Source: Roseomonas sp. (GTDB lineage Bacteria; Pseudomonadota; Alphaproteobacteria; Acetobacterales; Acetobacteraceae). Taken from it: a DNA stretch of 64,000 nucleotides. A program made the position numbers and the translations under genes. Positions 39,138-50,122 of this stretch are shown here, piece by piece (within the stretch, counting starts at the first letter, position 1; each line of letters begins with the position of its first letter). The notes below the pieces were generated by a model. That model was not told the origin of the DNA. It ran no database searches and worked only from the letters and a program-made list of their open reading frames with translations. The stretch spans positions 34,242 through 98,241 of the forward strand of contig JADCFP010000037.1 of the NCBI GenBank assembly GCA_020249465.1, given 5' to 3'.

Positions 39138-40402
39138 CACGGCCTGACCTGCCCCGTGCCGAAAATCTTGTAGCGATAGGTGCAAAGTTGCTCGAGCCCC
39201 ACGGGACCGCGCGCATGCAGCCGGCCAGTGGCGATGCCGATCTCGGCGCCAAAGCCAAACTCGCCGCCATCGCAGAATTGTGTGGAGGCATTCCAAAGCC
39301 CAACGGCGGACGAAATGCCATCCAGAAATTGCTGCGCTGCCTTGGCATCTTCGGTGATGATCGCTTCCGTATGCTCACTGCCGAAGCGGCGAATATGGGC
39401 AAGCGCATCGTCAACGCCGGAGACTACCTTCACCGATAGGATCGCATCCAGCCATTCGGTGGCGTAGTCCTCATCCGTGGCGAGTTGGAGGCCCGGCACG
39501 ATGGCGCGCGCGGCTTCATCGGCACGGAAATCGCAGCCAAGGGCGCGCAGATCCGTAATCAGTGCGGGGAGCAGCGCGGGCGCAATGGCGGCATCAATCA
39601 ATAACGTCTCGGTAGCACCACAAACACCGGTGCGGCGCATCTTGGCATTGGCCAAAACCGCGCGCGCCATGGCGTGATCCGCGCCGGCATGGATATAGGT
39701 GTGGCAAAGCCCTTCCGCATGCGCCAGAACGGGCACGCGTGCTTCTTCCATAACGCGCGTGACCAGGCCCTTGCCGCCGCGCGGTATGATCAAATCAATC
39801 AGGCCAGAAGCGCGCAGCATGGCACCGACAAAGGCGCGGTCCGCACTCGGCGCCACTTGCACCGCCGCTTCCGGCAGGCCCGCCAGCTTCAGCCCTTGCA
39901 CCATGCAGGCATGAATGGCGGTCGCGCTGCGCAAGCTTTCCGACCCGCCGCGCAAGATCACCGCATTGCCGGATTTCAAGCACAAGGCGGCGGCATCGGC
40001 GGTGACATTGGGCCGGCTTTCGAAAATCATGCCAATCACGCCAAGCGGCTGCGCCACGCGCTGCAAGCTCAGCCCATTGGGGCGCTGCCATTCCGCGAGC
40101 ACGCGCCCAACGGGATCAGGCAAAGCGGCGACTTCTTCCAGGCCCTTGGCCATGGCTTCCACCCGCGCCGAGTTCAGCAGCAGCCGATCCCGAAAGGCCG
40201 GTGTCAGCCCAGGCGCGGCGGCGATATCTTCCGCATTGGCGGCGATGATCTGGGCTTGATGTTCACGCAGCGCCGCGGCCGCCAACAGCAGCGCCTGATC
40301 CTTGATGGCGCGTGGCGCCGCTGCCAGCGCGCTTGTCGCGGCACGCGCGGCGCGCGCGGCTTTTTCCAGGGCCTTGGCGGGATCAGAGGGCATGGCGTTC
40401 AC
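39137..40402 (-). CDS. proA: Glutamate-5-semialdehyde dehydrogenase (gamma-glutamyl phosphate reductase)
   Basis: QPLGVIGMIFESRPNVTADAAALCLKSGNAVILRGGSESL; KMRRTGVCGATETLLID; GPVGLEQLCTYRYKIFGTGQVR. Confidence 0.96.
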   Translation of the reverse strand: MNAMPSDPAKALEKAARAARAATSALAAAPRAIKDQALLLAAAALREHQAQIIAANAEDIAAAPGLTPAFRDRLLLNSARVEAMAKGLEEVAALPDPVGRVLAEWQRPNGLSLQRVAQPLGVIGMIFESRPNVTADAAALCLKSGNAVILRGGSESLRSATAIHACMVQGLKLAGLPEAAVQVAPSADRAFVGAMLRASGLIDLIIPRGGKGLVTRVMEEARVPVLAHAEGLCHTYIHAGADHAMARAVLANAKMRRTGVCGATETLLIDAAIAPALLPALITDLRALGCDFRADEAARAIVPGLQLATDEDYATEWLDAILSVKVVSGVDDALAHIRRFGSEHTEAIITEDAKAAQQFLDGISSAVGLWNASTQFCDGGEFGFGAEIGIATGRLHARGPVGLEQLCTYRYKIFGTGQVRP

Positions 40403-40452
40403 GGGCAGAAAATCCTTTCTGCCCCCCTATACGCCAATTAAGCCCTGCCCCG

Positions 40453-41427
40453 CTATTCGATCTTGATGCCGCTTTCGCGAATGATCGGTTCCCATTTGGT
40501 GCGCTCTGCCGCCCAGGCAGCGGCAAATTCCGCGGGGGTGGAGGGCATGGCTTCCAGCCCATTGCGGTTCAGGATGCCGATCACATCCTTGTCTTCCAGC
40601 GCAATGCGCATGGCCTGGGCCAAGCGCTCAACAGCCGGCTCCGGCGTGCCGCGCGGTGCGACCACCGCATACCAGGACGGCACATTGAAGCCAGGCAGGC
40701 CGGTTTCCGCGACTGTCGGGATATCCGGCAGCAGGCGGGAACGTTGCAGGGTTGGCACCGCCAAGCCGCGCAGCTTGCCGCTTTCGATATGTGTCTTCAC
40801 CGAAGGCGAGGTCGGGAAACCGTAATCCAAGCGGCCCGAAATCAAATCCGTCGCGACCAGCCCGCCGCCGCGGTAGGAGACCTCAATCGTCTCGATCGCG
40901 GCCATTTTGGCGAAAAGCAGACCGGCCAATTGGGGCGCGCTACCAATGCCGCTATGGCCCCAGGAAAGCTCACCGGGCCGCGCCTTGGCGGCGGCGATGA
41001 TATCGGCGGCAGTGCGCCAGGGGCGTTCAGCGGGTACGGTCAGGATATTGAACAGGTCAACGGCGATGGAAACCGGCACCAGGTCGCGCGCCGGGTCTAT
41101 CGGCAGGCGCATCACCATCGGGCTGATCACCAAGGCGCCGAGCGTTGCCAGCAGGATGGTATAGCCATCAGCCGGGCTGCGCGCGACGATTTCAGTGGCA
41201 AGGTTGCTGCCCGCGCCAGGACGGTTTTCCACAATCACCGGCTGGCCCAGCACTTCCGACATTTTGGGCGCAAAGGCTCGGGCGGAAATATCGGTCGCCC
41301 CACCAGGGGTGAAGCCCACCACCAGGCGGATCGGGCGATTGGGAAAGGGCGCCTGCGCCAAGGCGGGGGCGGCAAGCAAGGGGCTGGCCGCGATCAAGGC
41401 GCGGCGCGTCACAGTTTGTCTCGGCAT
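40453..41427 (-). CDS. Bug/TctC family substrate-binding protein
   Basis: TRRALIAASPLLAAPALAQAPFPNRPIRLVVGFTPGGATDISARAF...VIVENRPGAGSNLATEIVARSPADG. Confidence 0.9.
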   Translation of the reverse strand: MPRQTVTRRALIAASPLLAAPALAQAPFPNRPIRLVVGFTPGGATDISARAFAPKMSEVLGQPVIVENRPGAGSNLATEIVARSPADGYTILLATLGALVISPMVMRLPIDPARDLVPVSIAVDLFNILTVPAERPWRTAADIIAAAKARPGELSWGHSGIGSAPQLAGLLFAKMAAIETIEVSYRGGGLVATDLISGRLDYGFPTSPSVKTHIESGKLRGLAVPTLQRSRLLPDIPTVAETGLPGFNVPSWYAVVAPRGTPEPAVERLAQAMRIALEDKDVIGILNRNGLEAMPSTPAEFAAAWAAERTKWEPIIRESGIKIE

Positions 41428-41502
41428 GGCGGCGCTTTATCAGGCTTTGCCGGCGCGTGCATCCCCTTTCCGATTCTGCCCAGGGGCGCTAGAGACTTTG
41501 TC

Positions 41503-42054
41503 ATGGAGGCCAATTTCTCAGCGCAAATCCTGCGCGCCACGCTTTTCGCCGCCCGCGCCCATGCCGGGCAGGTGCGGAAGGGTGCGGCTGCCGAGCCCTA
41601 TGTGAACCATGTGATCGAGGTTGCCGCGATCCTGGCCGAACATGGCGCGCCAGAGGAAGCCATCCTGGCCGGGCTGCTGCATGACACGGTTGAGGATACC
41701 GAAACCACGGATGCCGATCTGGTGGCAGTTTTCGGCACAGTCATTGCGGGCTTGGTGGCGGAAGCAACCGATGATAAAGAAAAGCCAAAGGAAATCAGGA
41801 AGGCCTTGCAGATCAGCCAGGCGCCAAAGCATAGCGAAGCGGCCAAGCAATTGAAACTTGCGGATAAAATTGCGAATCTGCGTTCCATCGCCGATAGCCC
41901 GCCGGCGAATTGGAACCATGCGCGCCGCATTGAGTATGTCGGCTGGGCGGGCCGCGTCGCGACGGGGCTCAAGGGCGTGAACCCTGGGCTGGATGCGCTG
42001 TTTGACAGCACTTATCGCGCCGCGGTCGCGCGGCTCGCGAGCGAGATGCCATGA
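41503..42054 (+). CDS. MESH1-like HD-domain protein, predicted small alarmone ((p)ppGpp) hydrolase
   Basis: AARAHAGQVRKGAAAEPYVNHVIEVAAIL...AGLLHDTVEDTETTDADL...ATDDKEKPKEIRKALQISQAPKHSEAAKQLKLADKIANLRSI matches MESH1/SpoT HD motifs. Confidence 0.87.
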   Translation: MEANFSAQILRATLFAARAHAGQVRKGAAAEPYVNHVIEVAAILAEHGAPEEAILAGLLHDTVEDTETTDADLVAVFGTVIAGLVAEATDDKEKPKEIRKALQISQAPKHSEAAKQLKLADKIANLRSIADSPPANWNHARRIEYVGWAGRVATGLKGVNPGLDALFDSTYRAAVARLASEMP

Positions 42055-42992
42055 AGCGACGGTTGTTTCTGGCAAGCGCCGGGCTGCTGGCCGCGCCAGA
42101 CTTGGCTCGGGCGCAGAAGGGCAGCGTGACGCTGCTGGTCCCCTTTGCCGAAGGCGGCGCGACAGATCAGCTGATGCGGGCACTTGCAAAATCGGCGAGC
42201 AAGACACTCGGGCAGGAAATCCGCCTGGAAAACAAGGCAAGCCGCACCGGGCTTAGGCTTTTGACGCAATTGCGCAGCGCACCACCCGATGGGTCCGTGG
42301 TGATGCTGTTTCCGGTGGTGACGCTGCGCGCCCTGGTGGAACGCGGGGTGGATTTCACCATGGGGCGAGATGCCACGCCGATCATGTGTTTGGCCGGCGG
42401 CACCTATGGCGTGATTGCCAAGACCGATCGCTTCCCCGGCGGCTGGCGCGATTTTGTCGCCGAGGCGCGTCAGAAGCCCGGCCAGCTTTCCTTCGGCAGC
42501 ATTGGCGTAGGATCGGTTGGGCATGTCACCATGTCGAGGCTGATGGTGAAGGAAAATATCCAAGCCGTGCATCTGCCCTTCCGCGGCGCGGCGGATGGCG
42601 TGGAAGCGCTGATGGCGGGTGATCTGGATGTCATGGCGGGCGGGGCGCGGCTGCATGTGGCCGTGGATCAGGGGGATGCGCGCTGGCTGGCGCTTTGGTC
42701 GCCCCAGCGCAACCCGCGCTGGCCTGATGTGCCGACCCTGGTTGAACTTGGCTATGGGCTGACGGAAACCGCGCCCTTCGGGCTGATTGGCCCGCCCAAT
42801 ATGCCGGCTGCCGAGCGCGAAAGGCTGGAAGCGGCGTTTACTTCGGCATTGCGCTCCCCTGCCGTCAAGGCTGTCATGACGCGGCTTGGCATGACCGAGG
42901 ATTTGCGTGATGCCAAAGCCTATGCCGCCTATCTGGCGGCGGCAGCCGGTGAAGAAGCCGCACTCGGCCTCAGGCCCGAAGCGCGACAGTGA
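42051..42992 (+). CDS. Bug/TctC family substrate-binding protein (divergent)
   Basis: RRLFLASAGLLAAPDLARAQKGSVTLLVPFAEGGATDQLM; ATGA overlap with upstream CDS. Confidence 0.82.
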   Translation: MKRRLFLASAGLLAAPDLARAQKGSVTLLVPFAEGGATDQLMRALAKSASKTLGQEIRLENKASRTGLRLLTQLRSAPPDGSVVMLFPVVTLRALVERGVDFTMGRDATPIMCLAGGTYGVIAKTDRFPGGWRDFVAEARQKPGQLSFGSIGVGSVGHVTMSRLMVKENIQAVHLPFRGAADGVEALMAGDLDVMAGGARLHVAVDQGDARWLALWSPQRNPRWPDVPTLVELGYGLTETAPFGLIGPPNMPAAERERLEAAFTSALRSPAVKAVMTRLGMTEDLRDAKAYAAYLAAAAGEEAALGLRPEARQ

Positions 42993-43600
42993 TCCAGGCG
43001 GCAACACCGGTCCTTATTCTTGCATCGGCATCCAAGGCGCGGCGTGCCGTGTTGGAAGGCGCTGGGCTGCGTTTCGAAACCCGTATCGCCGGCGTGGATG
43101 AGGCCGCCATCAAGGAAGCCGCGCATGCCGAGGGGATTTCGGCGGATGAGGCCGCGCTGATCCTGGCCGACGCCAAGGCGGAACGTGTGGCCCGGTCTGC
43201 CCCCGATGCGCTGGTGATCGGCGCGGATCAATTGCTGGTCTGTGATGGCGCCTGGTTCGACAAGCCCCCCGATATGGCAGCGGCGCGCACGCATTTGCAG
43301 CGCTTGCGCGCACGCCAGCATGAATTGGTGACGGCGCTTGTCTGCCATCGTGGCGGGCAGCGCATCTGGCAGCATGTGGCGAAGCCGCGCCTGACCATGC
43401 GCGATTTCTCGGAGGCCTTTCTGGAGGCCTATCTGGCCGCCGAGGGCGAGGCTTTGCTTTCTTCTGTCGGCGCCTATCGCCTGGAAGGCCAAGGCGCGCA
43501 ATTATTTGACGCGATTGAAGGCGATCAGCCGGCCATTCTTGGCCTGCCGCTGCTGCCCTTGCTCGGGTTCTTGCGGCAGCATGGGGTGTTGTTGAAGTAG
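42989..43600 (+). CDS. maf: Maf family nucleoside triphosphate pyrophosphatase
   Basis: LILASASKARRAVLEGAGLRFETRIAGVDEAAIK; VIGADQLLVCDG; GTG start in GTGA overlap. Confidence 0.93.
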   Translation: MIQAATPVLILASASKARRAVLEGAGLRFETRIAGVDEAAIKEAAHAEGISADEAALILADAKAERVARSAPDALVIGADQLLVCDGAWFDKPPDMAAARTHLQRLRARQHELVTALVCHRGGQRIWQHVAKPRLTMRDFSEAFLEAYLAAEGEALLSSVGAYRLEGQGAQLFDAIEGDQPAILGLPLLPLLGFLRQHGVLLK

Positions 43601-43607
43601 CGGCCGA

Positions 43608-44429
43608 TCAGAGACTCATCCGCCGCGTGAGGCCGGTCAGCCGATCCATCACGAACATCAGCACCAATATCGCCAGAATAAGCACACCCGATACCGCGGC
43701 GACGCGCACATCCAAAGTGCTTTCCATCATGCCCCACATGCGGATGGGCAGCATATCCGTCCGCGCGCTGGAGAGGAAAAGCGAGACCGGTACATTATCC
43801 ATGGACGCCACAAAGGCCAGGAAGGCACCGGCAAAAATACCCGGGGCGATCAGCGGCAAAGTGATGCGCCGGAAGGTCATGAAGCGCCCTGCCCCCAGGC
43901 TGGCGGAGCTTTCCAAAAGCGCCGGTTCCAATTGCGTGACGGTCGCCAAGGTGGTGCGAAAGACAAAGGGCGCAATCACCACCAAATGCCCTCCGATCAA
44001 ATGCGTGAGCGATGGGCGTAGCCCAAGCAACGAAAAAAACATCAAGGTCGCGAGCCCATAAGCGAGCGAGGGCAGGATCAGCGGTGACAGAAAGCTCGCT
44101 TCCAAGGCGCGCGCCGCTGGCCGGCGGGATCGCCCAATCGCAAGCGCCGCAAGCACGGCCAGCATGGTGGCCCCGAGCGTCGCCATGCCAGCCACCCAAA
44201 GCGAATTGCCGGCAGCGCGATGGATATGCGCGGACCGCGTGGTATCAAACAGCGCCTGATACCATCTGAGCGACAATTCCTGCGGCGGAAAGCGCAAGGA
44301 TGCCGAGGTGGTGAAACTCGTGATCAGCACAATCAACACCGGGCCAACCAAGATCAGCAGGCCAAGCAAAGTGAGGCCCCCAAAGACATAGGAAAAGCTT
44401 TGATCGGCAATGGTGCGGCGCTGGCTCAT
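43608..44429 (-). CDS. ABC transporter permease (PotC-like)
   Basis: Six hydrophobic segments; LLESSASLGAGRFMTFRRITLPLIAPGIFAGAFLAF EAA motif. Confidence 0.9.
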   Translation of the reverse strand: MSQRRTIADQSFSYVFGGLTLLGLLILVGPVLIVLITSFTTSASLRFPPQELSLRWYQALFDTTRSAHIHRAAGNSLWVAGMATLGATMLAVLAALAIGRSRRPAARALEASFLSPLILPSLAYGLATLMFFSLLGLRPSLTHLIGGHLVVIAPFVFRTTLATVTQLEPALLESSASLGAGRFMTFRRITLPLIAPGIFAGAFLAFVASMDNVPVSLFLSSARTDMLPIRMWGMMESTLDVRVAAVSGVLILAILVLMFVMDRLTGLTRRMSL

Positions 44430-45263
44430 TCAATCGGTCCTTGCATAGCGGCCAAACCAATTCAGCATCATGATGCCGGCCAGCACGGTGGCCAGCAGCG
44501 TCACAGAACAAACGGCAGCGAAGGGCCAATCATAAACCACCATGGCCTGCTGCCAGATCAGCGATGGCAGATAGACAAGCCGCGCCCCGCCAATGACGGA
44601 TTGTGAAATGAAGGCCGTGCAGGCGGAAGCAAAAACCAAGGTAGCGCCGGCGATCCAACCCGGCAGGCTGAGCGGCAGGATGACGCGAAAAAAGCTCCGC
44701 CACATCCCTGCCCCAAGCGCCCGCGACGCATCCAGCAGATTGGGATCAAGCCCGCGCATGACGGAAATCAAGGGCAACAACATCAGCGGCATTTCGATTT
44801 GCATCAGCGCCAGGATAAGCCCCGTTTCCGTCTGCAAGAGCCTGAGCGGCGTGGCGCTGAAGCCAAGCGCCAGCACCACCTGATTGACCAGCCCTTCCCG
44901 TGCCAGGATCACGATCCAGGCGAAGGTGCGAATAACCACCGATGTCAGCAGCGGCAGCAGGATGATGAAAATCAGGATCTTCTGCGTGCGCGGGCTGGCA
45001 TTGCAGAAAAATACCGCGAGCGGCCAGGCAAACAGCGATGTTGCCAGCACCGCGGCTACACCAAGCCGAAGCGTATCCCAAACGACGCCACGGTAGAAGG
45101 CATCGCCCCAGAATTTGGTCCAATTATCCAGGCCCCATTGCTGCAAATCCTGATCAGCATGGAGCGAGATGCCAAGCAACAGCAGCAGCGGCGCCGCAAA
45201 AAGCGCGAGGTAGACAATCCCCAAAGGCGCGGCCAGGCGCCAATCCACCGCTGCTGCGCGCAT
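44430..45263 (-). CDS. ABC transporter permease (PotB-like)
   Basis: LLDASRALGAGMWRSFFRVILPLSLPGWIAGATLVFASA EAA motif. Confidence 0.9.
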   Translation of the reverse strand: MRAAAVDWRLAAPLGIVYLALFAAPLLLLLGISLHADQDLQQWGLDNWTKFWGDAFYRGVVWDTLRLGVAAVLATSLFAWPLAVFFCNASPRTQKILIFIILLPLLTSVVIRTFAWIVILAREGLVNQVVLALGFSATPLRLLQTETGLILALMQIEMPLMLLPLISVMRGLDPNLLDASRALGAGMWRSFFRVILPLSLPGWIAGATLVFASACTAFISQSVIGGARLVYLPSLIWQQAMVVYDWPFAAVCSVTLLATVLAGIMMLNWFGRYARTD

Positions 45264-45267
45264 GATA

Positions 45268-46281
45268 TTACTTCGTGATCTCACGATTGAAGCGATCAAT
45301 CCAACCGGCGCGGCGCGGATTGATCACATTCCAATCATGCGTGACCATCTTGGACAATTCATCAAGTGATTTGATGTCCAGATTGGGTGTCAGCTGCACA
45401 TCCTTGTTCACCGGGATCATGTTGAAGGGCGACAATTGCAGCTTGCTTTGCGCGTCAGCCGAAAGCGCCACATCAATATAGCGATGCGCATTGGCCTTGT
45501 TCTCCGCGCCCTTCACGATGTGCAGCGTTGTCGCGAAGGTAATGGCGCCTTCGGTTGGTGCGACAAAGGCAATGTCAACGCCGCGGGCCTTGAGCGTCGC
45601 CGCATTGTTCGTGTTGGTGTACATGATATCAATCTGGCCTTGCTGGAACAGGCCCGGCAGGGCGGCCGGCGTGGAAACGGCGGCGACCTTGGGAAGTACT
45701 TCCTTCAGCTTGGCGAAGATCGGTTCGACATTGGTGATGGAACCGCCAAAAACCTTCGCCATTTCAATCAGCGATACTGTGCCGAAAGTGGTCTGAAACC
45801 CCGTGAGGCCGAGCCGTTCCACATAAGGCGAGCGGAACAAATCGGCCCAGCTTTTCGGCGGTTCCGGGAATTTCTTGGGGTTGTAGCAAATGCCGACAAC
45901 CTGAACATTCACCGTCGCCGCATCGGCGGTCAGCATGCCATCGGGTAGCTTGCTGGCATTGGTGATCATGCGCGGGTCAATCGGTTCGAACAGGCCCGCC
46001 TGACGCGCCGCTGCCGCCGGCCCAGGGTCCAGCACGAAGCAATCAAAGGGTGCAACACCGCGTGCGGCGCGCACTTTCGCCACCTGATCCACCGCGAATA
46101 GCGGTTCAAAGGCAACACTGACATTATGGCGCTGACGCAGGAGTGGGGCGACGATTTCGCGGTAAGCCTCATCCCAGGTGCCGGGATAGATCGCGGCGGT
46201 CATGGAACCGGAAGCGCGTGCAATGCTGGGCGCGGCAAGCGCACCGGCCAGGCCGGCAAGGAATAGGCGTCTGGAAGCCAT
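45268..46281 (-). CDS. ABC transporter extracellular binding protein (PotD-like)
   Basis: RRLFLAGLAGALAAPSIARA signal; TAAIYPGTWDEAYREIVAPLL; YTNTNNAATLKARGVDIAFVAPTEGAI. Confidence 0.9.
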   Translation of the reverse strand: MASRRLFLAGLAGALAAPSIARASGSMTAAIYPGTWDEAYREIVAPLLRQRHNVSVAFEPLFAVDQVAKVRAARGVAPFDCFVLDPGPAAAARQAGLFEPIDPRMITNASKLPDGMLTADAATVNVQVVGICYNPKKFPEPPKSWADLFRSPYVERLGLTGFQTTFGTVSLIEMAKVFGGSITNVEPIFAKLKEVLPKVAAVSTPAALPGLFQQGQIDIMYTNTNNAATLKARGVDIAFVAPTEGAITFATTLHIVKGAENKANAHRYIDVALSADAQSKLQLSPFNMIPVNKDVQLTPNLDIKSLDELSKMVTHDWNVINPRRAGWIDRFNREITK

Positions 46282-46299
46282 GTGAAATCTCCTGGGGGT

Positions 46300-47379
46300 T
46301 TACGGAGTGGAAAGGGGAAAGATCGAAGGCCGCGCTTCGGGCGTCAGTGCGCAATGCCAGGTGCCAGGCAAGGATGAGGCATCGCCCGGATGCCGCGCGG
46401 TCGCGATCTTGAGCGTGGTGCCATCAGGAGCCGCGACATCATGGATCAATTGCCCACCAATCGGCAGGCTGAGTGTCAGCGTGACCGGGAAGCGATCTGG
46501 CGCGGCTTCACGCACCAGCATCAATTGCTCAGGCCGGATGGAAACCTGGACACGCTTGCCTTGCGGCAGGTGCTGCGTCCTGAAGGGCAGCGTCGCGCCC
46601 ACGGCCAGGCTGATGCGCCCATCCTCGACGATGCCATCCAGGATGTTGGATGATCCGATGAAGCTATTGACGAAGGGGGTCGCGGGTTCGTCATAGATCG
46701 CGACCGGCGTGCCCAATTGTTCGATCCTGCCCTGATTCATCACCGCGATGCGATCGGCGATGGACATGGCTTCTTCCTGATCATGTGTGACCAGAATGGC
46801 GGTCAGGCCGAATTGGCGCTGCAACCGCTTGATTTCGATTTGCATATCAAGCCTCAGATTCTTGTCCAAGGCGGCGAAGGGTTCATCCAGCAACAGAATG
46901 CGCGGTTGCACCGCAAGCGCGCGGGCGAGCGCGATGCGCTGCTGCTGCCCGCCCGATAATTGCCGCGGCTTGCGATCGGCAAAGCCTGCCATGCGCACAG
47001 TGGCGAGCATTTCAGCCACGCGCGCGCGCTGTTCGGCCTTGCCAATGCCGCGCGCCACCAGGCCATAGGCGATATTCTCAGCCACCGTCATATGCGGAAA
47101 CAGCGCGTAGTTCTGGAATACAATGCCGACTTCACGCAGATTGGGCGGCAGATCATCGACGGCGCGATCACCAATCACCACCTGGCCGGAAGCCTGACGG
47201 ATAAAACCAGCGACAATACGGAGCAAGGTGGTCTTGCCGCAGCCGGAAGGGCCAAGCAGGGCCACCAATTCGCCCGCCTTCACTTCAAGCGTCACATCAT
47301 CAACGGCGCGCGCAGCGCCATAGCTATGCACTATGCCGTTCAGCAGCAATTGCTGAGAGGCCGAACCCTGGATAGTCAT
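46300..47379 (-). CDS. ABC transporter ATP-binding protein (PotA-like)
   Basis: LLGPSGCGKTTLLRIVAGF Walker A; LSGGQQQRIALARALAVQPRILLLDEPFAALD; TOBE-like C-terminus. Confidence 0.95.
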   Translation of the reverse strand: MTIQGSASQQLLLNGIVHSYGAARAVDDVTLEVKAGELVALLGPSGCGKTTLLRIVAGFIRQASGQVVIGDRAVDDLPPNLREVGIVFQNYALFPHMTVAENIAYGLVARGIGKAEQRARVAEMLATVRMAGFADRKPRQLSGGQQQRIALARALAVQPRILLLDEPFAALDKNLRLDMQIEIKRLQRQFGLTAILVTHDQEEAMSIADRIAVMNQGRIEQLGTPVAIYDEPATPFVNSFIGSSNILDGIVEDGRISLAVGATLPFRTQHLPQGKRVQVSIRPEQLMLVREAAPDRFPVTLTLSLPIGGQLIHDVAAPDGTTLKIATARHPGDASSLPGTWHCALTPEARPSIFPLSTP

Positions 47380-47529
47380 CGTGAGCGTTGCATCCTTCCG
47401 CTTACGATCGTGGTTCGCAACTTCCATGCCAGGGAGGGAGGCCGGGAAGGCTAGCCTTTGGCAAAATCCATAATGGAGACCAGCTCAAATAATGGTCTAT
47501 TGCCTAAGTTTTGGGCGAAACTCAGCCAC

Positions 47530-47557
47530 AAAAAAGGGCGGCCCCAAAGGACCGCCC
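47530..47557 (-). terminator. Intrinsic terminator of groESL
   Basis: Minus strand GGGCGGTCC-TTTG-GGGCCGCCC-TTTTTT, 9-bp stem with one G:U. Confidence 0.9.
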
Positions 47558-47583
47558 CCATTCTTTGCGCAATGCGCGGTGGA

Positions 47584-49236
<1,653 letters not shown>

Positions 49237-49266
49237 TTATTCAGGTTCTGATTGGAAAATCGGCGA

Positions 49267-49557
49267 TCAGGCAGCAAGAATGCCCATGACGTCGGATTCC
49301 TTCATGATCAGGAGCTCCTCGCCATTCAGCTTCACTTCGGTGCCGGACCACTTGCCGAACAGGATGCGATCGCCAGCCTTAACGTCGAGCGGACGAAGAT
49401 CGCCCTTTTCGTTCAAGGTGCCGGCGCCCACGGCGACGACTTCGCCTTCCTGGGGCTTTTCCTTCGCGGTGTCGGGGATGATAATACCACCGGCGGTCTT
49501 TTCTTCCGCATTAACGCGGCGAACCAGAACGCGGTCATGCAGGGGACGAAATTTCAT
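49267..49557 (-). CDS. groES: Co-chaperonin GroES
   Basis: [44 protein letters not shown]. Confidence 0.98.
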   Translation of the reverse strand: MKFRPLHDRVLVRRVNAEEKTAGGIIIPDTAKEKPQEGEVVAVGAGTLNEKGDLRPLDVKAGDRILFGKWSGTEVKLNGEELLIMKESDVMGILAA

Positions 49558-49634
49558 AAGGTCCTCTCCTGAGCCTCGGGTTGATGACGGCTCGCTCTGG
49601 GAAGCCTGACCGGTCACCGAGGGTGCCCCGGCCG

Positions 49635-49661
49635 TTAGCACTCCCCCCAGAGGAGTGCCAG
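49635..49661. promoter_or_regulatory. CIRCE-like HrcA operator 1
   Basis: TTAGCACTC-CCCCCAGAG-GAGTGCCAG; left half-site perfect, right half 7/9. Confidence 0.85.
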
Positions 49662-49663
49662 CG

Positions 49664-49692
49664 ATGTAGGCTGGCCGGCGCGGCGCGTCAAG
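49664..49692 (-). promoter_or_regulatory. Predicted groESL promoter (sigma70/RpoH-like)
   Basis: Minus strand CTTGACG-N16-CCTACATC; TTGACG to TACATC spacing 17 nt. Confidence 0.6.
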
Positions 49693-49698
49693 CGGTTG

Positions 49699-49725
49699 GC
49701 AGCACTCAAAGCGTGCTAGTGCTAA
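49699..49725. promoter_or_regulatory. CIRCE-like HrcA operator 2 (degenerate)
   Basis: GCAGCACTC-AAAGCGTGC-TAGTGCTAA; 7/9 left, 8/9 right. Confidence 0.65.
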
Positions 49726-49840
49726 TACATTGATATCAAATATTTTTCTTGCAAAACCCCCGAGTCGTCATGGCAAGCTCACCACCAGTCCCGGCGGGAC
49801 GCCGGGGCAGGATCGCTTGTGACGGCATAGGAAAAGGAAG

Positions 49841-50122
49841 ATGAGCCTTAAGCTTCAGGGGTTGGAAAGCGTGGTGCGTATCCCGGATTGGCGGCTGACC
49901 ACGGCCGAATTGCTCTATCATCTGCCCGATCACCCGCATGTGCTGCAAAGCTTCATCTGGCAGAAGCTTGATCGGGCGTCGGATTTCCCGGAGTTGGACC
50001 GCTTCCTGGCCTTATGGCCGCGCGAAATTGACGGGCCGCTGCATTCGGTCCGCGTCGCCTCGGCCGCGCTGACCCGCCCGGCGGAGCTCCGTTATGCCAA
50101 TGGGGTGTTTACGCTGCATTGA
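49841..50122 (+). CDS. usg: Usg family protein
   Basis: LTTAELLYHLPDHPHVLQSFIWQKLDRASDFPELDRFLALWPREIDGPLHSVRVASAALTRPAELRYANGVFTLH. Confidence 0.85.
   Translation: MSLKLQGLESVVRIPDWRLTTAELLYHLPDHPHVLQSFIWQKLDRASDFPELDRFLALWPREIDGPLHSVRVASAALTRPAELRYANGVFTLH

Noticed and set aside
40312-41502. N-terminal two thirds of the 580-aa + ORF ending in the MESH1-like domain
   Set aside because: Antisense to the Bug gene and lacks domain features; the real start is the ATG at 41503.
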